Position numbers and translations under genes: made by a program. Shown here piece by piece: positions 59,969 through 64,000 of a stretch of DNA of 64,000 nucleotides. The stretch covers positions 248,001-312,000 of the forward strand of contig JAYQDD010000001.1 in the NCBI GenBank assembly GCA_038138145.1, given 5' to 3'. Each line of letters begins with the position of its first letter. Position 1 is the first letter of the stretch. The notes beneath the pieces were generated by a model that did no database searches, was not told the origin of the DNA, and was given only the letters and a program-made list of their open reading frames with translations. This DNA comes from UBA3537 sp038138145 (GTDB lineage Bacteria; Bacteroidota; Bacteroidia; Flavobacteriales; Flavobacteriaceae).

Positions 59969-60040
59969 TTAATCCATACACAAACAACTCGCCTGATTGC
60001 AAGAATGTACATGATGGTGGATTAAACTACTATTTTTCAT
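59969..60040 (-). CDS. hisL: Histidine operon leader peptide
   Basis: 23 codons plus TAA, starting at the ATG 60040. The sequence includes LIHHHVHSC: four His codons within five (60019-60005). Ribosome stalling there when charged tRNA-His is scarce would leave 59985-59995 (CAGGCGAGTTG) free to pair with the 5' arm of the terminator (10 of 11 positions including G-U pairs), acting as the antiterminator. This is classical transcription attenuation, inferred from sequence. The Cys-rich tail (four Cys among nine residues) is unexplained. Confidence 0.85.
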   Translation of the reverse strand: MKNSSLIHHHVHSCNQASCLCMD

Positions 60041-60106
60041 AAAATGAATATTGAAAGTCAAATATTCAGAAAATATTTTTTTATTTCCTAACTTTTTTTG
60101 AAAAAA

Positions 60107-60919
60107 TTATTGGTTCCCCAAAATAATAGGCATACCAGAGTCGCCAGCGCCAATCACAATGACTTTACTGTTTGGCGATTCAGCTAGTTTTACTGTTGCT
60201 TCAATACCTTTATCTTGTAAAATTTTATCATTCAACGAAGCACTCAAAATACGGTTTGCATCAGCTTTTCCTTGTGCTTCAATACGTTGCTTTTGCGCTT
60301 CCTTGTCGGCAGTTACCAGTCTGAACTCATATTCTAATGATTGTTGCTCCTGCTTGAGTTTTCCTTCAATCGCATTTTTGATGGTTTCAGGAAGTTTTAC
60401 ATCTTCCACCAAAACACGTTTTACAGTTAAGTACTGCCCTTGCATAAGGGTGACGACTTCATCTAGGATTTCTTGTTCAATCACATCACGTTTGCTTGAA
60501 TATAATTGCTCTGGTGTATATCGCCCTACAACACTTCGTGCTGCTGCATTGACTGCTGGACTTAGAAGCTCAATGACATAGTCTTGCCCTTTGGTTTTAA
60601 TCAACTTTCCTAAGTTCTCGTACTCTGGTTCGTACCAAATGGTACCATTGACACGTACTTCAAGTCCATTGACAGAAAGAACATTCATTTCATCGGAAAT
60701 GGATTGCTGACGTACTTTAAAAACAAGCATAGAGTTCCAAGGCGCAACAATATGAAATCCTTCTCCATATGTTTTTTCAGTATTAATTCCATCGCCAAAA
60801 CGTTCGAATAAAACGCCTCCTTCTCCTGGTCCAATAGTGACCGCTGCCTTAGAAATAAGAATAAGTAGTACCGCTATGGTAAAAATAATTGGAAGGCCTA
60901 TTTTAGGTAATTTTTGCAT
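60107..60919 (-). CDS. Prohibitin-family (SPFH/Band 7) membrane protein
   Basis: 270 residues. One N-terminal membrane segment (about 8-25) followed by an SPFH domain (VTIGPGEGGVLFERFGDG... to about 200) and a charged coiled coil rich in Glu, Gln and Lys (about 185-235, KQEQQSLEYEFRLVTADKEAQKQRIEAQGKAD). Such proteins form large membrane rings or scaffolds. It follows the VWA gene by 18 bases. Confidence 0.92.
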   Translation of the reverse strand: MQKLPKIGLPIIFTIAVLLILISKAAVTIGPGEGGVLFERFGDGINTEKTYGEGFHIVAPWNSMLVFKVRQQSISDEMNVLSVNGLEVRVNGTIWYEPEYENLGKLIKTKGQDYVIELLSPAVNAAARSVVGRYTPEQLYSSKRDVIEQEILDEVVTLMQGQYLTVKRVLVEDVKLPETIKNAIEGKLKQEQQSLEYEFRLVTADKEAQKQRIEAQGKADANRILSASLNDKILQDKGIEATVKLAESPNSKVIVIGAGDSGMPIILGNQ

Positions 60920-60937
60920 TTTTATAGATTTAGTTAT

Positions 60938-62959
60938 TTAAATGAGTCCGTAGTATTTTCTTATAAACCATTCTGTTGCTAAGCTTAAAATGAGTAACAA
61001 CATTAACCATTTATAATCAATCAAAGGTACAGCTTTTTTGTTTATTTTTTGAATGCTTTTGTAGTTGGTGTTTTTGAGGAGTTGATCTATCAAATTGCCG
61101 TACTGATTTTCCAAAAATACGCGCCCTCCTGTTTCTTTTGCCAATAGATTTAACTGTTCAAAATCGGCATTTAAAAATTGACTTTCAATATCAAAATCGA
61201 GTATTTCGAACTGACCAGCTGTTGAAATCAATTGATCCGTGGTGCGTAGTTTGTAGTTGTAATTTCCAGGTTTCAAGCTACTCAAATCTACGTTGTAAGT
61301 GTTTCCAACCAACGACAATGGAAATAGAAGTGGTTGATTGAATTGTGGTGTATTTACTTCGATTTCTAGTTGCGCATTGGAATTGACTTGAAAATTTTCA
61401 TCAAAAAACTGTGCAAAAATTTCAATTGCATTTGATCCATCAAAGATGGGGTCATGCGTGACCAACAGTCGTTTGGCCTTCTTTTGAGTACTCAGATATT
61501 GAAAAATAACATTGAAAAAAGCATCAAACGGTTTGAAGCTATCGTTTAATTGAAATGCTTTTAATCGCCACTTCCACAATCCTGTACCCAATAGAACAGC
61601 ATGTCTCGAATTGTTATTATTGTACGTAAACAACAAAGGTGATTTGGTGGTCATTCCATTGAGGGATTTGTATAATATGACTTCATTGGGCGTGCTAATG
61701 TCTATTGCGCCAAATACCGATTTTAGTGGAGGAAAGTCCTCAAATTCTAAAGGCATAAGGGCAAACACATCAAAATTAGTATTAAATTCTGCTTGATATT
61801 CTTCCGTTTGCCCTGTCTGTAGATGAATATAATGCGTTTGTACGGAATTTAAAAATACCCAGTCTGTAGCCGTACCTCCAATGGTAAATGAGTTGATGTT
61901 TTTCTTTTGAATATAATCATAAACGCTTGAGAAACGAGCATCAGGTTCATACAGCAACACAAACGCACAGTCTTTAGGGTTATTCATAAACTCATCAGTT
62001 GTAAAGCGTTGAATACTGTAATTTTTTTGTGTACCAATAATTGACTTAAAAACCCCTAAATCAGGATGTGTTAGGTTCGAAATCAAAGCAATATTGAGTT
62101 TTTGATTTATGATCTCTAGCGCAAAAGGTTTACTGTTGTTCGAAAGAATTTTTTCATCCTTTAGTGGACGTAATCGTGCGGTGTACCGCTTTACTCCTAC
62201 ACGATCTGCTTTGAGTTTAGGGGTTACAATTACGCTATTTTTAGCATTATTTAGCGAAATTTTTTCACGAAAAATCAATTGGTTCTCTGCATATATTTCA
62301 AGAGTTGTATACACCTCCGAAGTTCCATTGTAGTCCACAAAAATCTCAACAGGAAATGTATTATCCAAAAAGGCATAGGTATTTACATGGATTTGTTTGA
62401 TGCTTAAATCCCTATACTGTGTTGTATCACCTAAAACCAAAGGATACACTGTTTGGTTCAGTTGTTTTGCCAAAAAGCTATAAGACGTCCCAACGGTCTG
62501 ATGTCCGTCTGTAATGAGCGCAATAGGTGCTACTTCATCTCTAAATAATTCTTTGGTTTCCAACAAGGCTTGACCAATGTTTGTTTGTGATCCATCAAAA
62601 GATAATGTGTCGGTTTGTGCAGTACTATTGGAAAATGTAAAAAACTGTAGATCAAATCTATTGTTTAAAGCCGTATCATTTTTTAATTGTGTGCTAAAAT
62701 CTTGAGCCAAAGAATCTTTACCCAAAAAGCCAATAGACGCCGAATTGTCAACCAGAACGGCAAGTTTTGGTTTTATAAGTGTGGTAACTTCACTGTTAAT
62801 ATCTGGATTTAACAGTAAAACAAAAAGGGTGCTTAACGACAGTGTGCGCACTGCAGAAAGTCCCCAATATATGTTTCCAGAAGTCCATGGTTTGTACTGA
62901 AAAATAGCTATCGAAATCGCGATTGCCAAAATGCCAAATAAGACAATCAATGTGGTCAT
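60938..62959 (-). CDS. VWA-domain membrane protein
   Basis: 673 residues from the ATG at 62959. Two N-terminal membrane segments (about 2-22 and 36-54), then a von Willebrand A-like domain with the MIDAS motif DNSAS (LAVLVDNSASIGF, about 86-98) and ALITDGHQTVG, a long beta-rich region, and one C-terminal membrane segment just before RKYYGLI. The topology places the bulk between membrane anchors, likely periplasmic. Bacteroidetes have many such proteins; function unknown. Between fabG and the prohibitin gene. Confidence 0.82.
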   Translation of the reverse strand: MTTLIVLFGILAIAISIAIFQYKPWTSGNIYWGLSAVRTLSLSTLFVLLLNPDINSEVTTLIKPKLAVLVDNSASIGFLGKDSLAQDFSTQLKNDTALNNRFDLQFFTFSNSTAQTDTLSFDGSQTNIGQALLETKELFRDEVAPIALITDGHQTVGTSYSFLAKQLNQTVYPLVLGDTTQYRDLSIKQIHVNTYAFLDNTFPVEIFVDYNGTSEVYTTLEIYAENQLIFREKISLNNAKNSVIVTPKLKADRVGVKRYTARLRPLKDEKILSNNSKPFALEIINQKLNIALISNLTHPDLGVFKSIIGTQKNYSIQRFTTDEFMNNPKDCAFVLLYEPDARFSSVYDYIQKKNINSFTIGGTATDWVFLNSVQTHYIHLQTGQTEEYQAEFNTNFDVFALMPLEFEDFPPLKSVFGAIDISTPNEVILYKSLNGMTTKSPLLFTYNNNNSRHAVLLGTGLWKWRLKAFQLNDSFKPFDAFFNVIFQYLSTQKKAKRLLVTHDPIFDGSNAIEIFAQFFDENFQVNSNAQLEIEVNTPQFNQPLLFPLSLVGNTYNVDLSSLKPGNYNYKLRTTDQLISTAGQFEILDFDIESQFLNADFEQLNLLAKETGGRVFLENQYGNLIDQLLKNTNYKSIQKINKKAVPLIDYKWLMLLLILSLATEWFIRKYYGLI

Positions 62960-62978
62960 AAGCACAAGCAAAAACAGA

Positions 62979-63725
62979 TTAAGTCAGCATACCGCCATCG
63001 ACGTGCAGTGTTTGTCCTGTAATGTAGCTGGATAAGTCACTACCTAAAAACACACATGCATGCGCAATATCTTCTGGCGATCCTCCACGCTTTAGCGGGA
63101 TACCTGCACGCCATTGATCTACTGTAGCTTCATCAAGTTTAGCGGTCATTTCGGTTTCTATGAATCCTGGTGCGATCACATTGCTACGAATGTTGCGCGA
63201 CCCCAATTCTAGCGCAACGGATTTGGAAAAGCCAATAATTCCAGCTTTGGAAGCGGCGTAGTTAGTTTGACCAGCATTGCCCTTTACCCCGACTACAGAA
63301 CTCATATTGATGATGGATCCTTGGCGTTGTTTGAGCATGGTACGTTGTACGGCTTTGGTCATATTAAAGACTGATTTTAGATTGACTTCAATGACTTTAT
63401 CAAAATCTTCTTCGCCCATACGCATTAGAAGATTATCTTTGGTGATGCCTGCATTGTTGACCAAAATATCAATTTGACCAAAATCTTCAAGAACATTGGC
63501 AACAAGCTCTTGTGCGGCTTCAAAATTGGCGGCATTGCTTTTATAGGATTTTACTTTGGTACCATAGCTTTGTAGTTCTTTTTCGAGTAGCTCTGCAGCT
63601 TCTGATGATGAACTGTACGTAAACGCCACATGGGCGCCATGTTGTGCAAAAACTGTAGCAATCCCTTTACCGATACCTCTACTAGCACCTGTGACAATTG
63701 CTGTTTTCCCTTCTAATAATTTCAT
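62979..63725 (-). CDS. fabG: 3-oxoacyl-ACP reductase
   Basis: 248 residues, short-chain dehydrogenase. TGASRGIGKGIATVF (NADP binding), NNAG, the SSVVG serine and YAASKAG Tyr-Lys pair (about 152-156), and the C-terminal FLGSDLSSYITGQTLHVDGGM. The length and motif set match FabG of fatty acid synthesis. Other SDR functions are possible but less likely. Confidence 0.93.
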   Translation of the reverse strand: MKLLEGKTAIVTGASRGIGKGIATVFAQHGAHVAFTYSSSSEAAELLEKELQSYGTKVKSYKSNAANFEAAQELVANVLEDFGQIDILVNNAGITKDNLLMRMGEEDFDKVIEVNLKSVFNMTKAVQRTMLKQRQGSIINMSSVVGVKGNAGQTNYAASKAGIIGFSKSVALELGSRNIRSNVIAPGFIETEMTAKLDEATVDQWRAGIPLKRGGSPEDIAHACVFLGSDLSSYITGQTLHVDGGMLT

Positions 63726-63751
63726 GTATTTTGTGTTGTTTAACTATAGCT

Positions 63752-63781
63752 CAAAGATAGGAATTCCTTGTTGATATTCAA
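63752..63781 (-). promoter_or_regulatory. Promoter of fabG
   Basis: On the minus strand -33 TTG (63781-63779), 19-base spacer, -7 TATCTTTG (63759-63752), 26 bases before the ATG. Confidence 0.65.
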
Positions 63782-63821
63782 TTGTAGGCTTTTAAATTCT
63801 AATCTATATTTATGATTAATT

Positions 63822-64000
63822 CTAATTCCCTTTTTTATAATCGGCTAAAAACTTAGCCAAGCCAATATCGGTTAGTGGGTGTTTTAGTAGTCCTTCAATA
63901 GAACTTAGTGGCCCTGTCATTACATCGGCGCCTATTTTGGCACAATGAAGCACATGCATGGTATGGCGTACAGAAGCAGCCAGAATTTCGGTTTCAAAAT
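63822..64000 (-). CDS. Transaldolase / fructose-6-phosphate aldolase-like protein (C-terminal part)
   Basis: The last 58 codons and stop of a gene that continues beyond the right edge. ETEILAASVRHTMHVLHCAKIGADVMTGPLSSIEGLLKHPLTDIGLAKFLADYKK matches the C-terminus of the small transaldolase (FSA/TalC) family. It transfers or cleaves dihydroxyacetone units in the pentose phosphate pathway; which activity cannot be told from this part. Confidence 0.9.
   Translation of the reverse strand, partial: FETEILAASVRHTMHVLHCAKIGADVMTGPLSSIEGLLKHPLTDIGLAKFLADYKKGN

Overview
The window is a chromosomal segment from an AT-rich member of the Bacteroidetes, most likely family Flavobacteriaceae. Supporting signs are the fused lpxC-fabZ gene between lpxD and lpxA, an adjacent second LpxD-like gene, the PorX regulator of type IX secretion, the ferredoxin / LuxC-like reductase / serC / serA cluster, DUF4294, and many promoters of the Bacteroidetes type (-7 TAnnTTTG, with a -33 TTTG or TTG in the better cases). 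Shine-Dalgarno sequences are weak. I see no tRNA, rRNA, CRISPR array, insertion sequence or phage gene. This is core-genome DNA, and its novelty lies in regulatory and small elements.

Layout. 1-393 holds the start of a secreted C-type-lectin protein. 621-4209 carries serA, serC and an acyl-CoA reductase (minus strand), divergent from a dicluster ferredoxin. 4285-10079 has ychF and the topoisomerase IV pair parE-parC, which meets a small lipoprotein gene end to end. 10472-15188 has an XRE regulator, an operator-like intergenic region, an M14 peptidase, an Lrp/AsnC regulator, aroB and proline dehydrogenase. 15189-18781 (minus) has a small membrane protein, alanine dehydrogenase, tsaE and porX. 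18880-25806 is an HD-domain gene followed by the lipid A operon lpxD-lpxC/fabZ-lpxA-efp-lpxD2, then sucD. A broken DUF1272 zinc-ribbon gene lies at 25833-26015. 26257-40918 is a mixed housekeeping block: an ABC-F ATPase, dnaN, SAM hydrolase, phoH, purC, acs, Nudix, M42 peptidase, DUF4294, a candidate small RNA, a ZIP transporter and two methyltransferases. 41089-43166 pairs a helicase with a CIA30 protein.

43337-50077 is a complete ilvD-ilvB-ilvN-ilvC-ilvA operon for isoleucine and valine synthesis. 50203-52893 holds DUF3817, a MscS channel, an unknown small gene and a divergent TruA. 52930-59896 (minus) is the full histidine operon hisG-D-C-B-H-A-F-IE. It is preceded by a leader peptide with four His codons among five, plus a terminator/antiterminator, that is, a transcription attenuator. 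60107-63725 has a prohibitin-like protein, a VWA membrane protein and fabG. The window ends inside a transaldolase-like gene.

The most interesting items are: the his attenuator (59914-60040); a structured, independently promoted and terminated small RNA candidate (37710-37846); a DUF1272 gene whose only internal stop is a TGA exactly where a zinc-binding Cys is expected; a perfect 19-bp palindrome that is two back-to-back -7 elements (39276-39294); a 19-bp palindrome and TGTAAA half-site array between the XRE regulator and the M14 peptidase; and an ABC-F protein with one canonical and one degraded ATP site. All family assignments come from reading the sequence and from memory; no database search was run.
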